64,000 bases of DNA from Hamiltosporidium tvaerminnensis. Lineage: Eukaryota > Microsporidia > Dubosqiidae. This document shows positions 40,997 to 52,234 of the stretch, one piece after another. The number at the start of each line of letters is the position of its first letter. The stretch's first letter is position 1. The notes beneath the pieces were generated by a model that searched no databases, was not told the DNA's origin, and saw nothing but the letters and a program-made list of their open reading frames with translations. A program made the position numbers and the translations under genes. The stretch is from positions 2,296,501-2,360,500 of the forward strand of contig JAKIMF020000001.1 of NCBI GenBank assembly GCA_022605425.2, in the 5' to 3' direction.

Positions 40997-43900
40997 GTAA
41001 AATATTTTTACCATTTTTATATGTTTTCTTCTACCTTTTTAACCACTTTTGTCTCTTCTTCCAAATCCAACTCTTCGTTAATATTTATGGTAAGTTACTC
41101 TATTGTAGTTCCTCCTTGTGAAATAAGGGATGTATTATTTTTCGGTTTAAAATTTTTTGCACCATCTTCCTCTCTCTTCTCTTCTTTTAAAGGTGGTGTT
41201 GGTTCCTCATGCATCTCTGCTCTCATAATAACACCCATTGACGCTCTCTCCCAGCTCTCTTCGGCATTTAGTCCTGACTCAAGTCCTCTTCGTCGATCAA
41301 AGGAAATAGTTTCGACTGTCTTTTTAAGTACTATAGACTGAATGTATGCCTCTACATTCATGAGTATTTCTAGTCTTTTAAGATGAGATTTATGGTATTT
41401 TGTCACAATACCGTCCCAGGTAATCACATAAGGAATTATCTCAACACTACACTTATAAATAAGGCCCAACTCATTGGCTAGCAGGTCATACTTCCTAAGT
41501 TTTTCAGTTTCAACGATTTGAAGTGAATCTTGGGAAGTGATTCCTACTTCAATGAGTGTTATCTTATTCTTTTTCTTATCTAAAATAAATATGTCCGGTC
41601 TGTTATTCCGAATTTTAACATCAGTTTTAATTCTGGTGTCCACTCTTATCTCTGCATACTCATTATCAAGAATTTCTTGAACTGAGTGGCTCTTTATTCG
41701 TTTTGAAGACTTAAACTTATATCTATTTAGAAGGAGAAGGTGTAGGCATCTAACCACTTCATTATGCCGTCTAGTGTAATCATGGCCTAGCATTTTTTCA
41801 CATCTAGTTGCTAGATGATCCACAGTCTTACCAGACTTCCCGCAATGTTGACACACACCATCTGCTCCCCAGAATACATTTCTATCCTGGATATAGCAGA
41901 ACACAGCTTCATTTCGTGGCCTAATATTTCCTCTCTTTAGCCATCTTGAAGAGTCACTAACACTTAAAAGCTCATTTTTTCTTGCATTATATAACTTTGA
42001 ATGTAGTTTTCGTTTTTCTATTTCGTTATATAGTTTTGCAAGTTGAGCTTCTTCTAAACTTTTCTTAGTGACTTCTTCTACCAACCTGTACTTTACTTTT
42101 AAGAAGCCTTTTATTAGTGCAAGATGGGTTTTATTATTATTCTCCACCTTGAGGATTGCTGCTCGTCTAGTTGATATTTCTTTACTTTTTTCCAGACAAT
42201 CCAAGAGTTGCAGAAGCATATGTTCGCTTCGTAACTCATCACTATGTAGGCCTCTTCCAAGTTCTGTTCTAGGAAGGTATAAACGCTCTTTACATCCTGG
42301 GCGGAGATGTATCTTATTCTTCACCAACACCGCACGCACTGCCTCATCTAACTTAGAGAAGTCAGCCGGTTCAAGTCGAAGTACTCCTATGTGGTAGTTG
42401 ATTAACGATATCGCATTTTGATCGATTGCAGAAAATAAATTTTTTGCATTTAATCTAGCTTGACAAAGTCTTTCAACTCTTGATACAAGTCTGCTTTGTA
42501 CTTCTTCAAATGAGCTAAGTGTTGGAATTCCTCTGCTATCTTCTAATATTCCTAAATATTTGTAAACACTAACACCTTCTAGAAAAGTAGCAGTATCTTC
42601 ACAACACGTATCATTTGTGGCTGACTTATCTTTGTTAATATCTAAGCCAATCACCTCTAAAAATTCCTTTGCCTCGCCTGTCATAGCACTCAATGTGGAG
42701 CTGTCTTTTGCAAGGAGCTTGAGATCATCAATAAACAAGAGATGATTAGTAGTATGGGATTCTGCATCTGTTTGTACCGTCACTTTTGTGTATTTTTCAT
42801 TAAGCTTTCGGCTCAATGGATCCATACACAACACAAATAACAAAGGTGACAGACTATCTCCTTGTAGAATCCCTCTATCAATCTTCTTGCTCATGATTTT
42901 TTCAGGCCCTTCTGATACATCAATTTTCCATTTTGATATAATCACCTTAATAAATTTCAGGATCTAATCAGGTAAATTAAGGTTTTCAATACATTGAGAT
43001 AAACAAACATAATTATTGAATCATAAGCCTTTTTGGCATCAATTCAAGTAGCCTTAAGATTGTTTCTCTACATATATAAGATAAAAGTTCACCACATTTG
43101 CTCTTCTCCAATGCTTGTTTCATTGCATCTGCCGTATTATCTTGAGGAGCCTTAGTATTTGCATAAAAAGCTGAAGTCTTTTGAATCTATTTTTTAAGTG
43201 TGCAAGTTTCTATGATGATATTAAGCTTGTATTCAGAATCTCTCTTTGCTGTACCCTTAAGTGTCACAAATCGTGACTCATAATAAAATTGGTCTTCTTG
43301 CCTCTCTTTTTCTAACCTCCTGACTATTACATATATTGAGAAATTTATGAAGTTATTAGTTTCTCGATGAAGAGCTTGTAGATATCATCGGTTTCAGAAT
43401 TTGTCGAAGTAGAAAAAAAGTTAGTTAATCATCCTACGAAAAATCATCAGGTAAGTACTCACATTGGAGGATTTTCTGATACAAATGGAATCAAAAGATT
43501 TTCATATGTGACTGTAATATTATCATATCTATTCAATGCAGACTATAAACTGCTGGTTTAATTTTGGAATTCATTTACTTGGGTTAATACGCAGAGATAA
43601 ACTAAACAGGATTTTGTTTGAAACATAAACAAAGGATTCTCTTTTAGAAACCGCGGCATATTTTCTACACAGTTTGTATTATTAAGTAGACATTACAAGA
43701 CTTATTCTTCTTAATCGAAGATTAGAAATATTTTTGCGTCTTTGGCAAATTTTAACTCTCAAATAGTTTTTTTCTGTTTAAGTTTCTTACACCCAAAATT
43801 TTTTTGCCCGAGAACTTTACGGAAATATCTTGGTATGTACTAGCATTCAATTTAACATTATATTTTTCTCGGGAATCGTTTATTTTTCTTTTGTGTTGCC

Positions 43901-44690
43901 TTGCATATTGTGCCTGCGTCAACCGAAGTATTCGTACTATAAAAGTCTCCGTCATCGGCACACGAGCCTCTGTAAATTCGCGTAAAATTCGTTAATGAAT
44001 CATAGACTTTTTTTCTAACAATTTACCTAGAAGCTTTCGAGCTTTCACCACACATTCCCTATAATTTCTTCTATCGAGCCAATTTTTCGATTTCATACAA
44101 GATATTTTCTCTTGATGTGTCATACGGTGTTGTTTTAGCCGGTAAACATAGTTCGCTAAGTCATGTGACATTTTTACGTTCTGCTCCGTTTTTTCGTTTA
44201 TTTTTTTAGAACAACGATTTCTATACTACAGCCAAATTTCTTCATTGTAGCATCCTAAAATTGCAACCGGCAATTTCTAGATTTTCCTTCAAATCTTTTT
44301 GCATTTTTAGAAGACCAGATTTAAACCATTTCTGCTCTATGACTGCAAAAGACTTAATTATTGCATTTAATACCACCAATCGTTTCCTTCTGCTATGGCA
44401 GCAATACGGGATTCGTCTTAGTGTTCAGCGATCTACACACAGAGACATCGGGGAAGAATACGAAAAATCTGTAAATGAAAAATAACTGAACTAGTCTGAA
44501 AATCTTTGCTTAGGTGCATTAGCCATGTTATGGATTCCCGATTTAGGTAAAGTCCCGCGAATATTATTACTACAGCCGAATCACACCATTTTTTAATTTT
44601 TAACAATTTTCCGAGTAGATGGTAGCCTTTGTCTTTTATTTTTTCGAATACCAGTGTCAACTTTTTTTCTCCCTGTCTCAATTATAATTT
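40977..44690 (-). mobile_element. R4-like retrotransposon, copy 2 (broken, mosaic)
   Basis: The 3' part (41000 to about 42960) is nearly identical to copy 1. Further 5' the similarity falls sharply, yet collinear landmarks remain: TCATAAGCCTTTTTGGCATCAAT near 43020, CTGATACAAATGGAATCAA near 43479, GATTCTCTTTTAGAAACC near 43633, TGTTGCCTTGCATATTGTGCCTGCG near 43894, and a GACTGCAAAA stretch near 44340. The left boundary at about 44690 is approximate. No target duplication was found. Confidence 0.85.
41021..42960 (-). pseudogene. R4-like RT/endonuclease, C-terminal half, inactivated
   Basis: A 616-codon open stretch (41095-42945) covers RT from just before the GILQGD motif through FIDD, the CCHC knuckle and the restriction-like endonuclease. 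Relative to copy 1, a TGG-to-TAG stop (Trp in LPDWILKF) lies just upstream at 42963-42965. A GAG-TAA stop near 41097 removes about the last 25 residues, whose sequence is still readable to 41021. The apparent start is an internal GTG, so this is not a functional gene. Confidence 0.9.
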
Positions 44691-44783
44691 ATTTATAAAT
44701 TCACAATATTAAGTTTCCCATTTCTTCCTTTTTTTTATTTCCATTGAATGAATATTATAAAATAAAATTTCAACCCCATTAAC

Positions 44784-45155
44784 ATGTCAAAGAATGTTTT
44801 AAAGAATGAAATTTTTGATACTTCAAAGAAGATTTACACAAAAAAAAACAATAAAAAGTTTTACAAACGTGTTGTACCACGAAGTGTTGACGCGCCAGCC
44901 AGTGAAATAATAAGATACGGTTTAAATAACGAGAATGCTGCTAAATCAATGGAGAAAAACAATACAATGATATTTATATGTGATAATCGAGCAACTAAAC
45001 CACAGATTAAAAAAGCAGTTGAAGAATTATATGGAACCTCAGTTTCCAAAGTAAGAACGCTTAATACAATACAAGGTGCAAAGAAGGCGTATGTTCGAAT
45101 GGTAGAGCCAGGCGAAGCTCTTAGAGTGGCTAGTAAAGCAGGTATAATGGAGTAA
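44784..45155 (+). CDS. RPL25: Ribosomal protein uL23 (L23a/L25)
   Basis: A 123-residue large-subunit protein at the peptide exit tunnel, where it docks SRP and nascent-chain factors. The basic N-terminal tail (about 1-30) is followed by the conserved core: EKNNTMIFICDNRATKPQIKKAVEELYG, VSKVRTLNT and KKAYVRMVEPGEALRVASKAGIM, matching L23a/L25 almost position by position. It is shorter than the usual 140-156, owing to a reduced tail. CCC lies nine bases upstream of the ATG (CAACCCCATTAAC-ATG). It lies directly downstream of the dead 5' half of R4 copy 2, about 95 bp from its end, so its promoter must lie within or against that element. Confidence 0.95.
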   Translation: MSKNVLKNEIFDTSKKIYTKKNNKKFYKRVVPRSVDAPASEIIRYGLNNENAAKSMEKNNTMIFICDNRATKPQIKKAVEELYGTSVSKVRTLNTIQGAKKAYVRMVEPGEALRVASKAGIME

Positions 45156-45733
45156 TAAATTATTTTTCTATTATCTTTCTATTTCGTGTTTCACTAAATC
45201 TCATCTTAATATAATAAAATTTAAATTGTAAGAAATATTTTAAAAACTTCTTTGCACCGTTTATAAAATTTTCTAACCTTTTTTTCTTCAATTTTCTGCA
45301 TTTAAATCTCTTTTTTTGTAAAAATAATTTTTATTTTTTAGTGATAAACGCCAGTAACATTTTTATCCAGGAATTCTATCAATCGAAGATAAAAATTAAA
45401 TTTATTCTACTATTTTACTTATATAATAAGAAAAATATCTTTTTTTAGATAAAATCGAACGAAGATAAAAAAACAACGCTTTTTAACAAAAACAAGCTGT
45501 GGACTTGTAAATTTTCATGCGTTTTTTTTCTAAAAAATTTTATAAGAAGCCTACAATTTTATATTCTAACCTGAATTATAAATAAAATATTTATCGATTT
45601 AAACATTTTTACATTAAAAATCTTGCTTAATGCATTTGTGGAAGAAATTAGAAACTTTTTTTACTTTTGGTTTGAAAAAATGAATTATTTGATTTTTTAT
45701 TGTAAAACAAAAAAAATATTTAAGATCCCTAAA
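45156..45733. other. Spacer before SRP receptor gene
   Basis: About 580 bp of AT-rich sequence. The open frame of the SRP receptor runs back to a TTG at 45623, but that part precedes the CCC-marked ATG and does not resemble the family. Confidence 0.5.
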
Positions 45734-47095
45734 ATGATAGAATATTTTTGTGTTTATACAAAGAAAGGAATTTTACGGTATCAAAAAGGAGAAAAACCCG
45801 GATATTTGGACGAAATAATTTTAAGAGTTGGTATTTCACCAATTCAAAAGACACTATCAGTACGGGGCAAAAATATAACAGTGGAATCACGCGGATCCGA
45901 TTTTTTTCTTATAATTGATTCAAAACAAACATTTGATAGTTTTGAAATTTTAATAGAAAAATTTTATTGCAATTTTGAAGACTTTGATAAAAATTTTGAT
46001 GAAATTATTAAATCTTTGTATTACGAAAGAAGCAAAGAAGATAAACAATCATCATTAAATAAAATAAAACAATCAAAAGTTAGAAGATGGTCAGAAGAAA
46101 ATTTAGATGCTGCTATTTTAGACTATTCTTCTGAAAAAAGCATTCCAACTTATTCTGAATCAAAATTAAATACAATAACTAAGAAATTTGATTTTCCAAG
46201 AAAATTTAGTCTTTTTAGCAAAAAAATAAAAATTGAAGAATTAAAAGAAAAATTGAGCACTCATTTGGTGGATAAAAATGTTTCTTTAGAAATATCTCAA
46301 AAAATCGTAAAAAATGTATATACTGAATTGAAACAGGATGGCTTGGAATATGTGGATCAGCATGTTTTTAAAGAAAAAATTGGGAAGATTCTTTCAAATA
46401 TGATTTCACAGATCAACCACGAAGAATTATTAGAAAATATAAGAAAATGCAATCAAAAAGGCAAAATATTTTCTATCTGCTTTGTTGGGGTGAATGGCGT
46501 GGGTAAATCTACTTCTCTTGCGAAAATTTGCTGTTGGTTACTTCAAAATAATTTTAAAGTTTATATTGCTGCATGTGATACATTCAGAGCAGGAGCAATT
46601 GAACAATTAAAAGTTCACGTTCAAAGATTTAAATCTGCAGGTTATGAGGTAGGATTATATGAGAAAGGATATAACAAATCTGATGCTACCGTAGCAAAAA
46701 ATGCAATTATTATGGCAAAAAGTGAAAATTATGATGTCATTTTGATTGATACAGCTGGTAGAATGCACAATAAAAAAGAATTAATGATTTCTCTTTCTAA
46801 ACTTATAAAAACAAATAACCCAGAACATCTTATATTTGTAGGTGAAGCTCTTGTTGGAAGTGATAGTCTTGAACATCTCAGAGAATTTAATAGAGCAGTC
46901 GGAGAAGGAATAACGGATAAAAGACTTGACAGTATACTTTTAACTAAAATGGATACTGTTGATGATAAAATAGGCCAAATAGTAAATATGACAGTTGCTG
47001 GAAATTGTCCAATTTTATTTTTAGGAACTGGACAGACAAATATGGATCTCACTAAAATTGATATAAAAACAGTTGTTGATAGTTTAATGTCATAA
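45734..47095 (+). CDS. SRP101: SRP receptor alpha subunit (SR-alpha)
   Basis: A 453-residue GTPase that docks signal-recognition-particle-bound ribosomes at the ER. The N-terminal SRX domain (MIEYFCVYTKKGILRYQK, start) would bind SR-beta. A short charged linker follows (about 110-180). The NG domain holds GVNGVGKS (G252-S259), DTFRAGA, DTAGRM, LTKMD and the closing ILFLGTGQTNMDL, all typical of FtsY/SR-alpha rather than SRP54 (no M domain). The ATG at 45734 is chosen over the upstream TTG because CCC lies five bases ahead (GATCCCTAAA-ATG) and the SRX domain begins there. It is shorter than yeast or human SR-alpha (620-640) because the linker is reduced. Confidence 0.95.
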   Translation: MIEYFCVYTKKGILRYQKGEKPGYLDEIILRVGISPIQKTLSVRGKNITVESRGSDFFLIIDSKQTFDSFEILIEKFYCNFEDFDKNFDEIIKSLYYERSKEDKQSSLNKIKQSKVRRWSEENLDAAILDYSSEKSIPTYSESKLNTITKKFDFPRKFSLFSKKIKIEELKEKLSTHLVDKNVSLEISQKIVKNVYTELKQDGLEYVDQHVFKEKIGKILSNMISQINHEELLENIRKCNQKGKIFSICFVGVNGVGKSTSLAKICCWLLQNNFKVYIAACDTFRAGAIEQLKVHVQRFKSAGYEVGLYEKGYNKSDATVAKNAIIMAKSENYDVILIDTAGRMHNKKELMISLSKLIKTNNPEHLIFVGEALVGSDSLEHLREFNRAVGEGITDKRLDSILLTKMDTVDDKIGQIVNMTVAGNCPILFLGTGQTNMDLTKIDIKTVVDSLMS

Positions 47096-47222
47096 ATATT
47101 TATTTGAAAGAATTTGATATTTTTTTTCAGAATCTTTTTAGTTAAATAATAACTACAATATATTCATTAAACTTATCTTAAACTCATTTTAATTTTTTTT
47201 TAAAATTGTCTAAAATTATTCA

Positions 47223-47930
47223 GGTGGTGGAAGAATAACCACAGAAAAAACCTTCTGCTTGGCAATGAGTGTGTGAAACTAGTGTGAAATCATTATTGGA
47301 GTTTTTAATGATATAAAAACCATGCTACATTTATTGTTGATCTATGGGAATTTTATAAGTGAAGAAGGCCTAAAAGAAGATGAAAAATATAAAGGCTCTT
47401 TTAGTTTTTATGTAACATGATTGAGACCACATCTGAACTTATGGATAATAGCATGCAAAAAGATGAAAACCTAGTCTTGTTTTTTAATTGAATAGATTAT
47501 GTACCTGTGAGATGCAAAAAAATACCCTTGAAAAGACAATAATTATAACTAGAAGATTATACATGTTGGTATTGAATTGCAATTATAGATGTATTACTTT
47601 TAAGCCGTCAAGATTTTTTTTAGCCGGGGTCTATTTCTTTAAGAAATGTAAAATGCATAAGAATGTTGCTCGGCTTAGCGGAGTTTAAGGTGCTTTTAGA
47701 CTCGCAATCACACTTTAGGCACATGTATTAACAAACCCAGGTAACCAATTCTCTTATCGAATAGGTTCTATTTAAATTTTGAGCAGATCTCTAGAATGTA
47801 GGTATTTTTAGGGGTACCAGTGGAATATTTAAGTACAATACTCATAATTAGCTTAGAACCGCATTTATGACATGAAAATAGTATACATTAGGTCAAAGTA
47901 AAGAAGGAATGTATTTTTAAAGTAAAAGGT
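47223..47930 (+). repeat. Repeat family A, copy 5 (complete, decayed, opposite orientation)
   Basis: Starts GGTGGTGGAAGAATAACCACA, then TTCTGCTTGGCAATGAGTGTGT, which is identical to the family. It continues collinearly: ATCTATGGGAATTTTATAAGTGAAGAAGGCCT, TTATGTAACATGATTGAGACC, ATACATGTTGGTATTGAATTGCA, GCAATCACACTTTAGGCAC and, at its end, CGCATTTATGACATGAAAATAGTATAC. It has many point changes and small indels. An ORF at 47488-47688 lies inside it and is not a gene. Confidence 0.85.
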
Positions 47931-48779
47931 AACAACTTTTTTTTCAAATATATTTATTAATTTTTAATTGATCTTATTTTTGCCTTATTTAAACGATGGA
48001 TTTGGAATAATATTATTCTTAAATCCAGTTTCATTTTTATAATGCAGGCTTTAAGTACTTCAATTTCTTTGTAAAATGAATATTCAAAGGTATTTATTCG
48101 GGTTATTTTTGATATTTTCATAGATTTAATTGCCATAAAATAAACTATTTCTCAACGAATTTTATCGAGCTTTTAGACTTTATTGCTATTACATGATATT
48201 TAACAGATATTACTTTGTTTTCGAGTACTTTTATAGAACATTTGCTTGCAATTTTAAAAGTATTCGATATTTTTCGATGTTCTTATGATTTTGATGCCGT
48301 GACGAAATACTATATATCGTTTTAAAAAAAAATATCTCTAAAGTATATTTAATATTAAAATATGTACACTTGTTATTTTTAAGGTTTTTAGTTCGGTATT
48401 TGATTATACTTTAGTTCTGTTCTATTTTTTTATATTGAAACTTTATTTTCGGCCGTAACAAATATGAAGTTCAAAATAAGTTTTTCGCATATTATCTTGC
48501 AATTTTAGCCATATTTTTTGCGTATACGTTTCAAAAATATACTATATTTCTCAATCGTGATTCTTTTTATATAATACTCAGATTCTTATTGCAAGTCTAA
48601 GTACAATTTAGCATGCAGAAATTCCTTTTTACAATTTGAAAAATTTTTCTAATAGTTTTTAAAAAACTCTATGCTAAAAATGGGCTTCTAGAGTGAAATT
48701 AGGTAATGAGACTACAAAATCATTCATTTTTTTAAGAAAAATACTTTTCCGTATTTTACAACGAGAACAAATTCAATAC
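47931..48779. other. T-rich spacer, probably old retroelement
   Basis: No gene. Composition and position suggest this is the unalignable 3' end of the decayed R4 copy that is recognisable from about 48780. Confidence 0.3.
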
Positions 48780-50660
48780 AAAAATGAATCATATCATATT
48801 TTAAGCAAGTCATGCTTGTCAATTTTTTTCTTCCATGCATTTTTAGTCGAGTCTGGATAACTAATTACAACTTTGATAAATGATATTTCAATTGATCTCT
48901 TTATCTAAAATGAAAATATCGAGTCTATTCATTTAAATTTGACATCGGTAATATTGAGATGTTAGATTTTATAATAAAAAATCGATTTCAAAGAGTTTTT
49001 TATATAAATCGTTATCATTCTTTTCGTATAAAACAGTTTTATTTATTAAAAAATAATGCTGCAGCCAAAACAATTCAATTTACGTCTATATACTTGCAAT
49101 TTTATTTTATACTAAATAGCGAAATAGTCACCGAATTTTCTAGATGGTCTAAAATTTTTACATTCCTCTTCTGCCTCCCAAAAAATTAAATCGCAATTTT
49201 CTATATGTGAATTATCTTCTTTTTTATATTTTAGTCTATTCTTATAAAGTATCCTATCACCGGCACATTATATTATTTTAAATAACCTCGAAAATAACTT
49301 ATGTTTTCTATCATGTTCAATATAAGTGCGAATCAACTTTTTCATTTTTCATAATTTTTATGAAGATTTTAACTACATTTAACTTAAATGAATATTCACA
49401 AAACAAATTGAAATTTATCATCACTTTCTACCTACAAAAATTTTAAAAATAAATTTCTTTTTTCTTAAAATTTGATGTTTATTTGAAATTATACTTACTT
49501 AATTATTTCAGTCATCTTTTACTTCTCAGTATCGATGAAGAACAATTAGAAGTTTTCTATTTGTTTCATTTAATCTGTTTTGACTCGAAATTATAGGGAA
49601 TCGATCTAGAGATTCGGTTTAAATTATATCCCACCAAAATTTGAATTATGATTTTTACACTCTCAGTGCAATCAGATGGTTAAAATCTGGTTTATTATCA
49701 CTCGACCATATTAGAAATTATACAATTGCTATTTTTTCTAGAAAAATATCGATTTGTAAAAGATCGCATTATAAGTTATATGGATGAATTTTCTTCGAAA
49801 ACAAGGTCTGGCTTTTAAAAATGTGGTTATATATAGACAAGTCGGTCTATAATAAGTTATTTGTGAAGAGATGGCTAATTAAAAATACATTTAAACGAAT
49901 CTATTTAATTATGTTGTGTTTTTTGTAATAGTATCTCTACTGGATTATAAAACCGAGAAGACTAATGGTCTCGTTCAAAGTATACCTAGGTAGTTTTCTA
50001 TAGATACCAGCGAGTTAAAATATAGACTTCTAAAATTATACAATAAACAGTAGCAGTTTTTTCTTGATTTCTTTTATGTGCATCACGGCAAATTAATCTA
50101 ATATCACCCACTCTCTTTGGTTGTTTTTAAACAAATGTAGCTCCAAAAGTAAAGAAAAATTTTCAAATCTACATATATTCGTCTTCAATTATTCGATTCA
50201 TCTATAGAATATTATCAATATGTTAGATTTAACATCATCAGGTATCGAATCAAGAGCTAATAAATCTTTGCAAGAAGCTGCAAATCACTAAGTCTCGGAA
50301 AATGACCGATAATATGACAATGTGTGTGTAATAATTCCGTCACAAATATGAATTGTCCTTTTCAATTTATCCTGAATACTTACAAAGCTAATATGCATTT
50401 TGAGAGATGAAAGCCAATCTTTTTACCAAATTATACTTTAATTTTTTTATGATTTTCTTGTTTTACTGATATATCAATTTTCCATTTAAATATAGTAGAC
50501 TAGTAATACTAAGTATTGTTTAGAAAAATTCAGGTGTTCTATACATTTTATCAAAAAGACATAAATATATAATCATGGGCTCTTTTGACATTAATTTTAG
50601 GGCTTTTAAAATTTTCCAAGCTCTTTATTGATGCAAAGTTAAACAATAAACGGTTTTAGC
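48780..50660 (-). mobile_element. Ancient decayed R4-like copy
   Basis: Collinear short matches to copy 1 in the minus orientation: TTTATCTAAAATGAAAATATCGAGTCT at 48901 (endonuclease region, copy 1 about 18015), AGTGCAATCAGATGG with TTTATTATCACTCGACC near 49666-49707 (copy 1 about 18560-18585), CTTTGCAAGAAGCTG at 50267 (beside the FIDD motif), GATATATCAATTTTCCATTT at 50468 (copy 1 about 19350) and CTCTTTTGACATTAATTTT near 50580. Spacing between landmarks is close to that in copy 1. It is full of stops and indels. Confidence 0.7.
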
Positions 50661-50957
50661 TTCTTGTAGTTTCTCGGCTTATACAATGTATTTTTTTAAA
50701 AATTATTCTGCTGTTTAGTTTGGATTATAATAAAATATTTTTAGAATTATTTTCAAATTTTATATTTCCTATTTAGAATATAATTTCAAATTAATTATTT
50801 AAATATATTTTTGACAGATATTAGAAGAAATTGAAAAATATGTAAAAAAACTCATCATTTTAAAGATTTCAATATAATAAAAAATAAAATGAAATTCGAA
50901 ATAGACTCATTTAATATTATTCGTTTTTATAGATATTAAAAAGATTTTCTATTTAAT
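50661..50957. other. 3' flank of CDK1, nothing recognised
   Basis: AT-rich spacer between the dead R4 copy and the CDK1 stop codon. Confidence 0.5.
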
Positions 50958-51845
50958 TTATTCATAGATTGGAGGTATTCCCTCAAGAAACTTACATTTT
51001 AAAGCTTCTTTGGCTGTTATTCTCTTAATTGGATGATAAACCAACATTTTTAAAAGTAAATCAATAAAATCATCTATCGCAGGCACAAGTTCTTCGAAAG
51101 GCACGCCTTCCCAATTAGGAAATTCAGCCTGAAAATTTTTAAATCGTGTCACATTAGGCCATACGGAATCATTCGGGGTACCAAATACTCTAAAAATTTT
51201 ATATAATTGATCAATTTCACAATCACCCGGAAAAAGTGGTTTCAAAAGAAACATTTCGGCTATAATACATCCCATACTCCATATATCCACAGTAAAAGAA
51301 TAATGCTTACAGCCAAGTAATAATTCTGGCGATCTGTACCAAAGTGTTACAATATCATGTGTATATGTTCGTAAAGGTATTCCTGCAATTCTTCCAAGTC
51401 CAAAATCTGCCAATTTTAAATTTCCATTTTTATCAACCAAAATATTTTGTGGCTTCAAATCTCTATGTAGAACACCTCGTGAATGACAGAAATGCACAGA
51501 TGTAATCAGTTGTTGAACACACTTTTTCAATTGGGCATCAGATAAAGTTTTATTTTGAGATCCAATCATGTCTAAATATTTTCTTAAATCTAGATCTAAA
51601 TACTCAAAAACCAAATATAATCGACTGTTTGTATAAATAACATCAAGGAGTGTAATTATAGTCGAATGTTTTAATGTCTTTAATATAGATATTTCTCGAA
51701 TCGTTGTAGATGGAACACCATCATTTTCATTTTCAAATCTTATTTTCTTAAGAGCTACTATTTCTCCTGTATTTTTATCTTTTGCTTTATATACAACACC
51801 ATATGTCCCTTCACCAATCTTTTCTATTTTTTGATAATCTACCAT
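50958..51845 (-). CDS. CDC28: Cyclin-dependent kinase 1 (Cdc2/Cdc28)
   Basis: A 295-residue serine/threonine kinase that drives cell-cycle transitions when bound to cyclins. The glycine loop GEGTYGVVYK (11-20) keeps the inhibitory T14 and Y15. The catalytic Lys lies in ALKKIRF (33). The cyclin-binding helix reads PSTTIRE (45-51) instead of PSTAIRE. HRDLKPQN, DFGLGR and the T-loop THDIVTLWYRSPE, with the activating Thr, are intact, and the C-lobe ends normally. The frame extends five codons upstream to a TTG, but the ATG at 51845 gives the canonical CDK1 start (VDYQKIEKIGEGTYG). Very high conservation and PSTAIRE-like helix favour CDK1 over other CDKs. Confidence 0.95.
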   Translation of the reverse strand: MVDYQKIEKIGEGTYGVVYKAKDKNTGEIVALKKIRFENENDGVPSTTIREISILKTLKHSTIITLLDVIYTNSRLYLVFEYLDLDLRKYLDMIGSQNKTLSDAQLKKCVQQLITSVHFCHSRGVLHRDLKPQNILVDKNGNLKLADFGLGRIAGIPLRTYTHDIVTLWYRSPELLLGCKHYSFTVDIWSMGCIIAEMFLLKPLFPGDCEIDQLYKIFRVFGTPNDSVWPNVTRFKNFQAEFPNWEGVPFEELVPAIDDFIDLLLKMLVYHPIKRITAKEALKCKFLEGIPPIYE

Positions 51846-52234
51846 ATTTTTTAAGGACAATAACTTTTAAATATTTATTGCGTTAACTAAAATAAATTAT
51901 AACGGAAATGATTTTCTATTTCCAAATATTTAACAGTTGTTTTACAGTGTTATTTACGAAATAATATTTACAAACCAAAGAGAATAATTATTAAAATATG
52001 TTTTACATACTATACATCATTCCAAGTCTTGACATAAATTATAAGATATTTAGAAAGAAATATACATTTATTTATTTTTTTTAAAATTTAATTTTGTGTT
52101 TCATATTTATTTAAGTTTTTTTATCTTTAAAAGAAATTGTAATTTATTTAATTTAGAATAGAAAATTGAAAAATACTTGTTTCATTATAATTTATCTGAA
52201 TATTGGCACAGGAAAAAGATATAAAGAAATACTT
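51846..52234. other. Upstream region of CDK1
   Basis: About 390 bp of AT-rich sequence between CDK1 and repeat A copy 3. No gene. AAAGAAATACTT at 52223-52234 resembles the sequence just beyond the other end of the repeat. Confidence 0.45.

Noticed and set aside
40977-44690. CRISPR-like or satellite array behind the repeated words around the second R4 copy
   Set aside because: The repetition is simply homology between two retroelement copies plus one duplicated tail. No spacer structure.
45623-45733. 37-residue N-terminal extension of SRP receptor alpha
   Set aside because: TTG start, and the CCC-marked ATG at 45734 begins exactly at the SRX domain.
47488-47688. 66-codon open frame
   Set aside because: Lies inside repeat A copy 5, whose alignment explains the sequence.
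49636-49716. tRNA-Leu(UAA)-like sequence on the minus strand, with a perfect 5-bp anticodon stem and variable-arm-like hairpin
   Set aside because: D and acceptor stems do not pair, and the same bases align with the R4 reverse-transcriptase gene (copy 1 about 18550-18600), so it is retroelement debris.
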